Origin: Caldilineaceae bacterium
GTDB lineage: Bacteria > Chloroflexota > Anaerolineae > Caldilineales > Caldilineaceae
Length of the DNA: 64,000 bases
Assembly (NCBI GenBank): GCA_022842065.1
Contig: JALHQH010000029.1
Coordinates: 77,918 to 141,917 of the forward strand
Direction of reading: 5' to 3'
Positions within the stretch are counted from its first letter, which is position 1. Each line of letters begins with the position of its first letter. Below the pieces are notes generated by a model. The model was given only the letters and a program-made list of their open reading frames with translations. It ran no database searches and had not been told where the DNA came from. Positions 9,194-18,259 of this stretch are shown here, piece after piece. Both the position numbers and the translations under genes were made by a program.

Positions 9194-9297
9194 AATTAAT
9201 TGAGAATGGAAAACGGTTAATTGTTAATGCTGAAACGCGCTCCTAAGCGTGCCTACCGCACCGCCATTAACCATTTTCAATTCTCAATTTTCAATTA
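9194..9297. repeat. AT-rich imperfect inverted repeat between iolA and the iolG-like gene
   Basis: Left side 9194-9222 (TTGAGAATGGAAAACGGTTAAT) pairs with 9266-9297 (ATTAACCATTTTCAATTCTCAA), and the right arm continues with repeated TTTTCAATT words. The arms flank about 45 nt. It is of the same general build as the other word-repeat hairpins in the window, but has its own sequence. Confidence 0.7.
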
Positions 9298-9301
9298 ACC
9301 A

Positions 9302-10780
9302 TTAGAATTTCCGACTCCACTCGCGCGGCCAACGCTCGACCACCACCTTGGTCTGCGTATAAAACTCAACCCCGTGCCGCGACTGGGCATGGAGATCGCC
9401 GAAGAAGCTGGCATTCCAGCCGCTAAAGGGGAAGTAAGCCATGGGCGCGGCGACACCAATGTTGATGCCGATATTGCCGGCGTCAACTTCGTGGCGGAAT
9501 TTGCGGGCGACCGAGCCACTGCTGGTAAAGATGCTGGCCTGGTTGCCATAGGCGCGGTCGTTGACCAGGGCAATCGCCTGGTCAACATCATCGGCGTGCA
9601 TCAAGCTGAGCACTGGCCCAAAGATTTCGGTTTTGGCGATCTCGCCCGCGGGGTTGACGCCATCCAAAATGGTGGGGTAGACAAAGTAGCCATCCTCGTA
9701 GCCGGCGACCTTTTTGGCGCGGCCATCGACCAAGACATTGGCCCCTTCTTGCGCGCCCTTGGCAATCAGACTCTCAATGCGATCTTTGCTCTCTTTGGTG
9801 ATGACGGGCCCCATCTCAATGCCATCAGCCAAGCCATAGCCAACTTTGCGGCTACTGGCGGCGTCAGCGATGTGCTCAGTGAAGATCGGTTTCGCTTCAC
9901 CCACGGTGACGGCCACCGAAACGGCCAGACAGCGCTGCCCGGCACAGCCAAAGGCCGAATCGGCGAGAATGCGCGTGGTCGTCTCCATGTCGGCATCGGG
10001 CATGATCACCACAGGATTCTTGGCCCCACCCTGGCATTGGGCACGTTTGCCATTGGCCGTAGCGCGGGTGTAAACATATTTCGCCACTGGTGTCGAACCG
10101 ACAAAACTGATCGCCTTCACGCCGGGGTGGTCAAGCAGGGCATCGACCGTCTCTTTGCCGCCATTCACCAACTGGACGACCCCCGCCGGAAAGCCGGCCT
10201 GTTCCAACAGTTCAAAGAGCTTCTGCGAGGTCATCGAGACCTTTTCGCTTGGCTTGAGGATGAAACAGTTGCCGGTCATCAACGCATAGGGTAGAAACCA
10301 GAGCGGGATCATGCCGGGGAAATTAAAGGGGGTAATCGCCGCAACCACGCCCAGCGGTTGACGAAACATGTGCTCATCGATGCCGCGCGCGATGTCTTCG
10401 TTGTTGTAGCCCTGCATCAAAATCGGCGTACCACAGGCGACCTCGACATTCTCGATGCCGCGGCGCAATTCACCCACACTTTCGGCATAGGTTTTGCCAC
10501 ACTCGTTGGTAATCGTGCGCGCAATGTCGTCTAGATTCGTATCCAGCAACGTTTTGAGCTTGAACATGTGCTGGATACGGTCGCCAACCGGCGTCTCTTT
10601 CCAGTCGGCAAAGGCTTGTTGGCCGGCCTGCACTGCGGCGGCAACTTCAGCACCGGGAGAGAGCGGCACCTGGGTTAACAGCTCTGCCGTGGCTGGGTTG
10701 ATGATGTTCATAAATGAGCTAGTGCTGGAACGGGTCCACTGCCCGTTGATAAAGTTGAGGAGCTGTCCGTTGGTTTGCAT
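9302..10780 (-). CDS. iolA: CoA-acylating methylmalonate-semialdehyde dehydrogenase
   Basis: About 492 residues, full-length aldehyde dehydrogenase fold. The MMSDH features are clear: [47 protein letters not shown], the catalytic Cys in [16 protein letters not shown] and [26 protein letters not shown]. It converts malonate semialdehyde (inositol route) or methylmalonate semialdehyde (valine route) to acetyl- or propionyl-CoA. ATG at 10780 is preferred over GTG at 10786, because AAGGAA lies at a good distance only from the ATG. Its start region overlaps or abuts the TGA of the upstream PD-(D/E)XK-like gene, so the two are coupled. Confidence 0.95.
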   Translation of the reverse strand: MQTNGQLLNFINGQWTRSSTSSFMNIINPATAELLTQVPLSPGAEVAAAVQAGQQAFADWKETPVGDRIQHMFKLKTLLDTNLDDIARTITNECGKTYAESVGELRRGIENVEVACGTPILMQGYNNEDIARGIDEHMFRQPLGVVAAITPFNFPGMIPLWFLPYALMTGNCFILKPSEKVSMTSQKLFELLEQAGFPAGVVQLVNGGKETVDALLDHPGVKAISFVGSTPVAKYVYTRATANGKRAQCQGGAKNPVVIMPDADMETTTRILADSAFGCAGQRCLAVSVAVTVGEAKPIFTEHIADAASSRKVGYGLADGIEMGPVITKESKDRIESLIAKGAQEGANVLVDGRAKKVAGYEDGYFVYPTILDGVNPAGEIAKTEIFGPVLSLMHADDVDQAIALVNDRAYGNQASIFTSSGSVARKFRHEVDAGNIGINIGVAAPMAYFPFSGWNASFFGDLHAQSRHGVEFYTQTKVVVERWPREWSRKF

Positions 10781-10782
10781 GT

Positions 10783-11553
10783 TCACTTTCCTTGTAATAT
10801 GCCAATCATAATGCGGATTAACAGTTCGATATTCATCGGGATACCGTAATGTTCGGTATCCTGAATGATCGTTTTGTTTTGTCGATCTAACAGACCAAAT
10901 TGCCAGCCGTCGCCCATCGAAACAATGCCGTAGAGCTGATTTGCTGTCATCATTTTGTTTAGATCAAGCGCGGCAAGTTCGGCCATTAGCTGATGAAAGC
11001 CGCGCTGTAGATCACCCTGTTTCGCTTCAATTACTAACAGTTGATGCTCTGTTTTGAGCAAATAATCTAATGAGCCTTGCAGTGTATCGCTTGCTTTGAT
11101 GCTGTGTTCCACGTAGACGCGAGCATGCGTATAGTGAATCACCTCTAATAGCATGGGCGCAATCAGAAATTCACGGCGCGCCATTTCGCTGTACATCCCG
11201 ACATGTTGTAACCCTTCCATAATCCGTTCGCTGAGGTTTGTGATCCGACCTGGATCGACAATTGGGGGGAGCGAATCAATTAGGCTGAAGTCGAGTGTCT
11301 GGCGTTTGTAGGTGTAGCCCAACAGTGCTCCAATCTCTTCTGTAGGCAGGCTAAGTTTGAAGTAGTCCTGAAATGTGCGCGGCTTGGTTACTTCATAGTC
11401 AACCCGCTCTTCCGCAAGGGCGATCGTCGCCTGCCCATTATTACCGGTGGCGAAGGTTGTTTCCTCTGCTGGCAGTAGTTTATCGACCAGGTGGCGTAAT
11501 AGCTGGATCTGTTCGTTGCGCTTAAGCCGATCAATGGTTGCATAAGCATTCAT
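10783..11553 (-). CDS. Uncharacterised protein with a probable PD-(D/E)XK nuclease-like C-terminal domain
   Basis: 256 residues, no family name recognised. The C-terminal half has the pattern expected of the restriction-endonuclease-like fold: GSLDYLL (Asp) followed by the strand [22 protein letters not shown], i.e. D...ExK, then a helix with a conserved-looking Gln and [18 protein letters not shown]. Such domains also occur in type I restriction HsdR-N-like and DUF-type proteins. AAGGAG lies 8 nt before the ATG. The TGA abuts the iolA start, so it is co-translated with inositol catabolism although no metabolic role is apparent. Confidence 0.65.
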   Translation of the reverse strand: MNAYATIDRLKRNEQIQLLRHLVDKLLPAEETTFATGNNGQATIALAEERVDYEVTKPRTFQDYFKLSLPTEEIGALLGYTYKRQTLDFSLIDSLPPIVDPGRITNLSERIMEGLQHVGMYSEMARREFLIAPMLLEVIHYTHARVYVEHSIKASDTLQGSLDYLLKTEHQLLVIEAKQGDLQRGFHQLMAELAALDLNKMMTANQLYGIVSMGDGWQFGLLDRQNKTIIQDTEHYGIPMNIELLIRIMIGILQGK

Positions 11554-11578
11554 GCTGCTTGCTCCTTTTTATTCATCC

Positions 11579-12553
11579 CTACAGCCACTTCATCTTAAAG
11601 AAAAGCCAGATCTCGGCCAGGGTGACGCCCACTAACATTAGGCAGACGACCAGAAAAGCGGTGGGACTTTCAGCACTTGGAATGCCCGCGACGTTGATCC
11701 CTAACAAGCCGGTCACAAAGGTCAGCGGCAGAAAGATCGTGGTCACCAAGGCCAAGCGATACATCCCTTGATTTAGCTGATCGGCCTGGCGCGCCGTGAG
11801 TTCGCCATCAACGATGACCATATGATCGCGCAGACTATCCAGGTTTTCTAACTGGCGGACAAAATCATCCGCGACCTCCGCAAAGTGGGCATGATGCGCT
11901 GCTGTGAGCCAGGGTAAACGCAAAGTGCTCAGGCGATGTAACACGTCACGCTGCGGTGCCATGTGGCGGCGTAATCGAATTGCCTGTCGGCGTAAGTGGC
12001 TCAGTTGCGTGCGTAAATCGCGGTGATTATGGCGTAAGAGCGCCTCTTCGATCTCATCAACCTGCTCGCCTAAATCAAACACGACTGGCTCCAATTGTTT
12101 AACGAGTTCGTGCGTTAATGCAACCAATAATGTACCGGCGCTTGCGGTCAATTCCCCGTTGCGCAGTTGTTCTTCCACCAGTTGCGCCGCAATCACCCGC
12201 GCGTAGCGCAGACTGATCACGCGGTGCTCTTCACACCAGAGATGGAGCGCAATCGTATCACCGGGATCGCTGTGCGTATCCAGATTTACACCATGCAAAA
12301 TCACTAGCAATCCATTGTCCCGCACGATTAAACGGGGCCGGGTGGTGCGATCCAGTAACGCGGCGGGAATCATCGCCGGCAGCGCAGCGATGTTTTCCAA
12401 CCAATCCCGCACCACATTGTCATTCAAGGCGAGATGCGCCCACAGAAAACCGTGGTTCGGCTGCCACTGTTCAATTTTCGGCCAGGTGACCCGTTGCAAC
12501 GGGTCACCTGGCCGAAACAGATGCGCAAAGAGAATGCCGCGCGATTCAATCAT
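11579..12553 (-). CDS. CorA/ZntB-type divalent cation transporter
   Basis: 324 residues: a long cytoplasmic alpha/beta N-terminal domain and coiled helices (about 150-260), then two C-terminal transmembrane helices. The signature after the first helix reads GINVAGIP instead of the CorA GMN, which is closer to ZntB-type (GxNxGGxP) members, so Zn2+ or another divalent cation is possible. The C-terminus ends LAEIWLFFKMKWL with the usual positive tail. It lies between iolD and the PD-(D/E)XK gene on the same strand. A 42-bp perfect palindrome is built into codons 13-26. Confidence 0.88.
   Translation of the reverse strand: MIESRGILFAHLFRPGDPLQRVTWPKIEQWQPNHGFLWAHLALNDNVVRDWLENIAALPAMIPAALLDRTTRPRLIVRDNGLLVILHGVNLDTHSDPGDTIALHLWCEEHRVISLRYARVIAAQLVEEQLRNGELTASAGTLLVALTHELVKQLEPVVFDLGEQVDEIEEALLRHNHRDLRTQLSHLRRQAIRLRRHMAPQRDVLHRLSTLRLPWLTAAHHAHFAEVADDFVRQLENLDSLRDHMVIVDGELTARQADQLNQGMYRLALVTTIFLPLTFVTGLLGINVAGIPSAESPTAFLVVCLMLVGVTLAEIWLFFKMKWL
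12476..12517. repeat. Perfect 42-bp palindrome inside the CorA/ZntB gene
   Basis: TTTCGGCCAGGTGACCCGTTG (12476-12496) is followed immediately by its exact reverse complement (12497-12517), with no spacer. Because of the symmetry the same peptide FRPGDPLQRVTWPK is readable on both strands. Such length without a loop is rare in coding DNA. Confidence 0.9.
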
Positions 12554-12582
12554 TGGCTAGTGAGCATCCTTTGCTGCAATCT

Positions 12583-14475
12583 TTACAGGAAATACCGCTC
12601 TTTCGCGCGCATCTCTTCCCATTCTTCGCGGGCTGCCTTGACACTATCGCGCTCGCTGACTTCGGCAATGGGCACATCCCACCAACTGTTGTAGCCGGGG
12701 ACCCCCATGTAACGGTCGTTGCGGACATGGATTACCACGGTATGCGCAATGGTTTTGGCCTGCCCTAGCGCAGCGATAAATTCGGCATAGGTTTTGCACT
12801 CAATGACATGAGCGCCCAAACTGCGCGCATTCATTGCGAGGTCCACCGGCAACTCTTCGACGGCATAACCAACCGCGTCGGTTTGGTGTTGATCGTTCTT
12901 CGTGTAGACATAGCGAGTACCAAAGCCCTCATCGCCGACGGCACGGCTTAAAGAACCAATACTTTTGTAGCCGCTGTTGTCCATCAACACAATGGTCAAC
13001 TTATAGCCCTCTTGAATCGAGGTAACAATCTCATTGGATAGCATTAAATAACTGCCGTCGCCGACCATCACATAGACTTCGCGTTCGGGCGCGGCCATTT
13101 TGATGCCTAGACCACCAGCTACCTCATAGCCCATCGTGCTAAAGCCATATTCCAGGTGATATTGTTTAGGATGACGCGTGCGCCAGAGTTTGTGTAGATC
13201 ACCGGGCAGGCTGCCGGCGGCGCAAACCATGATCGCATCGGGATCACCATCTTCATTGACGGCACCGATGAGCCCCCCTTGGAAGGGCAGCCCATTCTCG
13301 GCATGTTCGATTGAGTAAAGGCGATCAACTTCACTCTCCCAAGCATCATGTAATTGCTGCGCCTCAACCCGATTGGCATCGTTGTTCGTGTAGCCATCAA
13401 GGGCGTCCATTAGCTCTTCCAAGGTTACTTTGGCATCACCGACCAACGGCAGGGCGTTATGTTTGAAGGCATCAAACGCCGCCACGTTGAGGTTGATAAA
13501 GCGCACATCCGGATGTTGGAATTGTGTTTTGCTGGCCGTCGTGAAATCGCTGTAGCGGGTGCCAATGCCAATGATTAGATCCGCCTCTTTGGCGAGGGTG
13601 TTGGCCGCTGAGGTGCCGGTGGCACCCACAGCCCCCAGACAAAGCGGATGCTCGAAATGGAGACTGCCCTTCCCCGCCATTGTCTCCCCAACGGGGATCC
13701 AGGTGGCCTCGACAAAGGTGCGCAACACATCGGTGGCCTCGCTGTAGAGGACCCCGCCGCCGGCAATAATCATTGGTTTCTTGGCGCTACGAATCCACTC
13801 GGCCGCGCGCTGAATTGCATCCCAGTCGGCACGATTACGCGGAATTTGCCAGATCCGCTTGTGAAAGAGCGCGGTCGGATAGTCATAGGCTTCGGTCTGC
13901 ACATCCTGGGGCAGGGCCAACGTCACGGCCCCGGTTTCGGACGGGCTGGTCAACACGCGCATGGCTTCGGGTAGGCTGGTGATGATCTGATCAGGCCGGT
14001 TGATGCGATCCCAATAGCGGCTGACCGGTTTGAAACAGTCATTGACTGAGATATCCTGGCTATGCTCCGATTCTAACTGTTGCAGGACCGGGGCAACATT
14101 ACGCCGCGCAAAAATATCACCAGGCAGGAGCAACACCGGCAGGCGGTTGACGGTCGCCGCGGCCGCACCAGTAATCATGTTGGTCGCACCAGGGCCGATC
14201 GAGGTGGTACAGGCCAGGGTGCGCAGACGGTTGCTTTGTTTGGCGAAGGCCGCAGCAGTGTGTACCATCGCCTGTTCGTTGCGCGTCTGATAGTAGCGAA
14301 ACTCAGGATATTGATGTAGGGCTTGGCCCATGCCCGCGATATTACCATGCCCAAAGATGCCAAAACAGCCGGCAAAAAAGCGCTGTTCAACCCCATCGCG
14401 GGCACTGTATTGGTTCTGTAAAAAACGGATAATTGCCTGCGCCATCGTCAGGCGTACGGTTGACCTGTCGTTCAT
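12583..14475 (-). CDS. iolD: 3D-(3,5/4)-trihydroxycyclohexane-1,2-dione hydrolase
   Basis: 630 residues, thiamine-diphosphate enzyme of the acetolactate-synthase fold that opens the inositol-derived ring. Visible signs are FGIFGHGNIAGMGQAL, the N-terminal domain with TTSIGPGATNMITGAAAAT, the central domain IIAGGGVLYSEATDVL, and the ThDP/Mg motif MVGDGSYLMLSNEI ... IVLMDN; IolD-typical PGYNSWWDVPIAEVS stands near the end. The start is set at ATG 14475, with GAGGAG 8 nt upstream. A frame open further upstream only adds residues encoded by a heptamer repeat. Confidence 0.95.
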   Translation of the reverse strand: MNDRSTVRLTMAQAIIRFLQNQYSARDGVEQRFFAGCFGIFGHGNIAGMGQALHQYPEFRYYQTRNEQAMVHTAAAFAKQSNRLRTLACTTSIGPGATNMITGAAAATVNRLPVLLLPGDIFARRNVAPVLQQLESEHSQDISVNDCFKPVSRYWDRINRPDQIITSLPEAMRVLTSPSETGAVTLALPQDVQTEAYDYPTALFHKRIWQIPRNRADWDAIQRAAEWIRSAKKPMIIAGGGVLYSEATDVLRTFVEATWIPVGETMAGKGSLHFEHPLCLGAVGATGTSAANTLAKEADLIIGIGTRYSDFTTASKTQFQHPDVRFINLNVAAFDAFKHNALPLVGDAKVTLEELMDALDGYTNNDANRVEAQQLHDAWESEVDRLYSIEHAENGLPFQGGLIGAVNEDGDPDAIMVCAAGSLPGDLHKLWRTRHPKQYHLEYGFSTMGYEVAGGLGIKMAAPEREVYVMVGDGSYLMLSNEIVTSIQEGYKLTIVLMDNSGYKSIGSLSRAVGDEGFGTRYVYTKNDQHQTDAVGYAVEELPVDLAMNARSLGAHVIECKTYAEFIAALGQAKTIAHTVVIHVRNDRYMGVPGYNSWWDVPIAEVSERDSVKAAREEWEEMRAKERYFL

Positions 14476-14504
14476 TGCGCTTCTCCTCGTGATTGTGCTG
14501 ATCG

Positions 14505-14532
14505 GTGATGCGTAAAGCGTGAAACGTGATGC
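14505..14532. repeat. Single-arm heptamer repeat upstream of iolD
   Basis: GTGATGCGTAAAGCGTGAAACG and continuation to 14532 match the left arm of the heptamer elements at 42693 and 22592, including the GTGATGCGT end. No opposed arm is present, so it looks like a solo or decayed copy. Confidence 0.8.
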
Positions 14533-14554
14533 CAAGCTTTGTCAGCGCCTGCTG

Positions 14555-17212
14555 TTATTCGGTGAGCATCCAGGATGCCATATTGTTGATTAAGGTAGTG
14601 CTGTCGCGCTGGGGTAGCCAGCCCATGGAGAGTGCGGCGACCATCAATCGCGCATCACCAGTGGTCTCCGCCGAGTCGGCGAGGACGACCAGCAGCGGCG
14701 CGTCAGCGTTGTCGCTTGTTGGCCCGCGCCGGAGGACGATCGAGCTCGCTTCGTCATCTTCCGGCACGGCGCTAAGGACGGCGGCGGTGGTATCGTCGCC
14801 ACTCACGGCGATTGGCTCAGTGGCGAGGCCAGCTACCAAAGCCGGTATATCGGTGGCCGTGACCACATCCAGCAGGGGGGCGCGTGCCTCTAGCCCCGGC
14901 AACGGCGTGCGACTGCTAATGGTCAAGCGGCCACCAGCCCCCACAAAAGCGAAGATTGTATCAAGATCGTCACCGTCAATCTCGCCGTTGGCATAGCCGG
15001 CATTGCTCCAGATGACCCAGCCATAGCGCAACAGCTCTGCGGACGGCGGCGCACCTTGATCGGTGACACTCCAAAGATCAACTTCGTAGCCACCAGCGAT
15101 CAGCGGCTGCAAGTAGATATCAGCTTCGCTTAACTCGCCCTCGGCGGCGGCGGCATTATCGTCGATTAACAGAATGGGGGCATCGGCTCCGCGTGGGGGC
15201 GCAACAGGGGTTGCCGTACCCCCGGGGGCTGGATCACCCGATTCATCATCCCCATCATCACTTGGAGTGGGCGTTGGGGTTGACCCTGGCTCTTCTGGCG
15301 CGCGGCCACTACCACCCTGATTCGGCGGTAGCGAACAGAAGGTCAACGTATCGCCAATGACACAGCCTTCAAAGTCATTGCTGAGCAGGCGCTTCACACC
15401 AGCATCAATGCCCCGGTTAGAGGCCGCGAGGACGGCCAACACCAGCCGTTGGTCATCTTTTGTTGTGCGGACGACCAGCACCGTCTCCTCTGCCAGAAAG
15501 GTGAGGCCGCTCTGCGTGCGTAGATAGGTGGTGATGACCACGCGCTCTTCAAATTGGGCCGTAGTCGTCAGCGTTGCCGTGGTGGTGAGCGGCACCGTCG
15601 GCGGTAACTCACTGTCAACTGTCGCGGTTACCGTTGCGGTTACTGGCGACATGGGGCGCGGGGTTGGTGTTGCCGCTTGGGCTAATTGTTCGGTCGCGGT
15701 AAAGGGGCGCGTTGTGGTTAACGTTGCCGGCGGGGTCAAGGTTGCCCCTGCGGTCACGGTTGGCTCTGGGCGCAAGGTGGAAGCCGGTACCACATCCTCT
15801 TGCTGATCCGGCTCCTCTTCATCGCTACCGGCATCGTCCTCTGTATTTGTCTCTGGCGTCGCGGCTGCCGGTGGTTGCGCACTGGTCGCTGTGGGGGGCG
15901 GGGCGGGGCTCTCTGCTGCTGCAATCGGCACTGTTTCGGTTACCACTTCGGTAAAGAGTTCAATGCCCAAGTCCGTTAGTAATAATGTCTTGCTCATGGC
16001 GGTTGTGTAATCGGCCAGGTAGATAAGATCCGTTGCGGTGCTCGTGCTGCTGGCATCCAGGCTAACCGTTCCCGTCAACAGGCTGCTATCGGTGAGGGCA
16101 AGAGTGCGCCCACTGCGTTCCAGGGCTTGTTGGATCTGCGCACCTTGCAGGATTAGGTCGGCATTGATCGCTGAACTGGCACCAAAGGCAAGGCGCACAT
16201 CGCGGCCCAAATAGTTGGGAAAATCAGCGACACGATTGACTCGCTGGTCGGCACTCAGAAAATCGGCAACAAAGGCGACCAGCCGTTGGTTATCATGGCG
16301 CGTGCGATAAGGTTCAGTTAGCACATCGAAATCACTCAGGGCGAGGACACGGCCTGCGGTATTGCGCGCGGCCAAACCGCCAATCGCCGCCGTTGTAAAA
16401 CCGCGGCTGCCGGTACGCAAACTGCTCAGGGTACTTTCAGTGCTGCGTAACTGCGCTTGGACATCGCCGCCAAGACTGCGCCCACCATAAAAAACAATCG
16501 TGCTGTCGGCGAGGGCGGTGCTGATTTCTCTGGTTGCTTGCGCAGCCGTGGGGGCGGTATCGGCCGCTGCTTCCTGGAAGAAAAAGGTGTAGTTGCCATC
16601 ATTGGTGGTGGTGTCGTAGAGATAATCGTCGTTGAAAACCACACCAAACGGTTCGCCGATCATATTGGTCGCCGCGGCAAAATCGCCCATAATATCCGGG
16701 TCGCTAATGAGCAGCAAACGTCCACCGTCGGCGACGAATTGTTCAACCAGTTGGATTTCTTGCGCCGACCAGAGAAAATAAGGGCTGATGACCACCAAGG
16801 CGCTGGCATCTGCCAACTGCTCGGCCAGTGCGTCCGACTGATCGGGATAGTCCAGATAGTTGAGCACGGTTAAAGGATCGATGGTTGACAACCAAAGGCG
16901 CAACCCGATCCCACGATCAGCCAGGGCATCGGCCAGCGGTTGAAAGCTGCTGGGATTCAGAAAATTAAAATGAGCCAGATCAACAACGACCGGGCCGGCG
17001 CGCAGTTCGGTCGCCACGGCGGCAAACGCGTCATCGATCCCAGCCGCGGTTGGCGTGGGAATCGGGGTGGCGGCAAAGGAGAGATCAGCGACCTCGGGCG
17101 CGAGATACGGGCGCGTGTTATATTGCCAGAACTGGTCACGCCATAGGGTAGGCGCAACCAGCAGGGCAATGCCAACTAGTAGCATCAGCAGGCGGCGGAA
17201 AAATGTGCGCAT
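14555..17212 (-). CDS. Large membrane-anchored protein with DUF4350/GldG-like domain and Thr/Pro-rich linker
   Basis: 885 residues. One N-terminal transmembrane helix (residues 4-22) leaves the rest outside. Residues about 40-340 resemble the DUF4350 / ABC-type uncharacterised (GldG-like) fold: VVVDLAHFNFLNPSSFQPLADALADRG, ALVVISPYFLWSAQEIQLVEQFVADGGRLLLISDPD, VLALSDFDVLTEPYRTRHDNQRLVAFVADFL. Then come a low-complexity Pro/Thr/Glu linker (about 430-560) and a second similar domain (ILLIDDNAAAAEGELSEADIYLQPLIAGGYEVDLW ... LLRYGWVIWSNAG ... FVGAGGRLTISSRT). GGAG lies about 10 nt before the ATG. It starts 3 bp after the S49 protease gene stops, so they form a unit. Function unknown; not an inositol enzyme. 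Confidence 0.72.
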   Translation of the reverse strand: MRTFFRRLLMLLVGIALLVAPTLWRDQFWQYNTRPYLAPEVADLSFAATPIPTPTAAGIDDAFAAVATELRAGPVVVDLAHFNFLNPSSFQPLADALADRGIGLRLWLSTIDPLTVLNYLDYPDQSDALAEQLADASALVVISPYFLWSAQEIQLVEQFVADGGRLLLISDPDIMGDFAAATNMIGEPFGVVFNDDYLYDTTTNDGNYTFFFQEAAADTAPTAAQATREISTALADSTIVFYGGRSLGGDVQAQLRSTESTLSSLRTGSRGFTTAAIGGLAARNTAGRVLALSDFDVLTEPYRTRHDNQRLVAFVADFLSADQRVNRVADFPNYLGRDVRLAFGASSAINADLILQGAQIQQALERSGRTLALTDSSLLTGTVSLDASSTSTATDLIYLADYTTAMSKTLLLTDLGIELFTEVVTETVPIAAAESPAPPPTATSAQPPAAATPETNTEDDAGSDEEEPDQQEDVVPASTLRPEPTVTAGATLTPPATLTTTRPFTATEQLAQAATPTPRPMSPVTATVTATVDSELPPTVPLTTTATLTTTAQFEERVVITTYLRTQSGLTFLAEETVLVVRTTKDDQRLVLAVLAASNRGIDAGVKRLLSNDFEGCVIGDTLTFCSLPPNQGGSGRAPEEPGSTPTPTPSDDGDDESGDPAPGGTATPVAPPRGADAPILLIDDNAAAAEGELSEADIYLQPLIAGGYEVDLWSVTDQGAPPSAELLRYGWVIWSNAGYANGEIDGDDLDTIFAFVGAGGRLTISSRTPLPGLEARAPLLDVVTATDIPALVAGLATEPIAVSGDDTTAAVLSAVPEDDEASSIVLRRGPTSDNADAPLLVVLADSAETTGDARLMVAALSMGWLPQRDSTTLINNMASWMLTE

Positions 17213-17215
17213 CGT

Positions 17216-18217
17216 TTATTTCTCCCCTGCGGTAGTCGTGGTTGCAGGTGTTTCTACCACGGGTATAGTCAGGCGTGTATAAGGTGCGCGCATCGCCCCA
17301 GCGGCGGCGGCGCGTAACTTCAACAAGTGGGCTTCTACCACCGCGGTCGGGGCCACATTGGGCAAGGGAATGCGACTATCTAAAAAGAAAACCGCACTGC
17401 GCGGGGCGTTGGCAAAGACTGTGCCCACGGCTTGTTCAAAGGCGAAGACCGGCTCCTGATACTCAAGCGTAAAGTCATAACCAAAGTAGCCGAGCAGATC
17501 AACCACGCTGTAAGCGCTGACTCCAGCCAGTTCGATCGCGGCGTTGATGGCATCGCTACGGCTACCTTCGGCGTCGATATAGCCAATCCCCAGCGCTTCA
17601 CTGCCTTGGTAGAGGCGCGCTTCGGCCACGGTGGCGGCATCCACGTTGAGCGGATTCACCACGGCGTTGGCGCGTTGATGAACGACATTGCCCACAAAAG
17701 CGCTCTTGAGCAATTCCAGTTGGTGGATCTGTTCAAAGCGACTAGAGCCGGCGAGCTTATAGGGGCCTGTGCTGAGCTCCAATGGGTCAATATAGGGATC
17801 AAAGGGGCGTGGTCCACGCACCCCCACATTGCCGATATAGCTGCTGGGGGCCGCATAGATCCGGTTGGCGGCCACTGCCATGTAATAGCCACCGCTGGCG
17901 GCAATACTGTCAATGTTCACGATTAGCGGTTTTGCTTTGCGTAACTCCAGCAGCGCATAGAAAAGATTTTCGCTGCTGGTCGCCAAGCCGCCAGGGCTGT
18001 CGATCTCTAAAACCACGGCCGCAACGGCTGGATCGTTGCGGGCCGCTTCAAGCACCTGCAGCAGTCGATTTGCCGAATCTTGATAGATGATATCCGCAAA
18101 ACGGACAACGCCGATCACTGGTTGGGGGGTGGTGTAATTGCCCAGCCACAAGCCCCCGACCAGACAGAGAATGAGAAAGCCAATTGTTACCGGCATTTCC
18201 CATGAAGGTTGTTTCAT
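17216..18217 (-). CDS. Signal peptide peptidase SppA-like protease (peptidase S49)
   Basis: 333 residues. One N-terminal membrane helix (about 9-28) is followed by a single S49 domain: VLEIDSPGGLATSSENLFYAL, the catalytic Ser in DSIAASGGYYMAVAANRIYA, and GPYKLAGSSR, whose Lys sits where the SppA general base is found. These enzymes cut leftover signal peptides or membrane proteins. The ATG at 18217 is preferred to the one at 18256, because CAGGAG stands 8 nt upstream of it. It is followed by the DUF4350-like membrane protein with a 3-bp gap, suggesting a shared envelope task within the iol cluster. Confidence 0.85.
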   Translation of the reverse strand: MKQPSWEMPVTIGFLILCLVGGLWLGNYTTPQPVIGVVRFADIIYQDSANRLLQVLEAARNDPAVAAVVLEIDSPGGLATSSENLFYALLELRKAKPLIVNIDSIAASGGYYMAVAANRIYAAPSSYIGNVGVRGPRPFDPYIDPLELSTGPYKLAGSSRFEQIHQLELLKSAFVGNVVHQRANAVVNPLNVDAATVAEARLYQGSEALGIGYIDAEGSRSDAINAAIELAGVSAYSVVDLLGYFGYDFTLEYQEPVFAFEQAVGTVFANAPRSAVFFLDSRIPLPNVAPTAVVEAHLLKLRAAAAGAMRAPYTRLTIPVVETPATTTTAGEK

Positions 18218-18259
18218 GTCAGCGACTCCTGACTCAATTTGGTAATCACGTTGCATGAG

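Noticed and set aside
10786..10786. GTG start of iolA giving a 4-base overlap
   Set aside because: AAGGAA would be too close to the GTG; the ATG six bases further fits better.
12583..14535. IolD with a 20-residue longer N-terminus
   Set aside because: The added residues (ASRFTLYASP) come from a heptamer repeat; GAGGAG supports ATG 14475.
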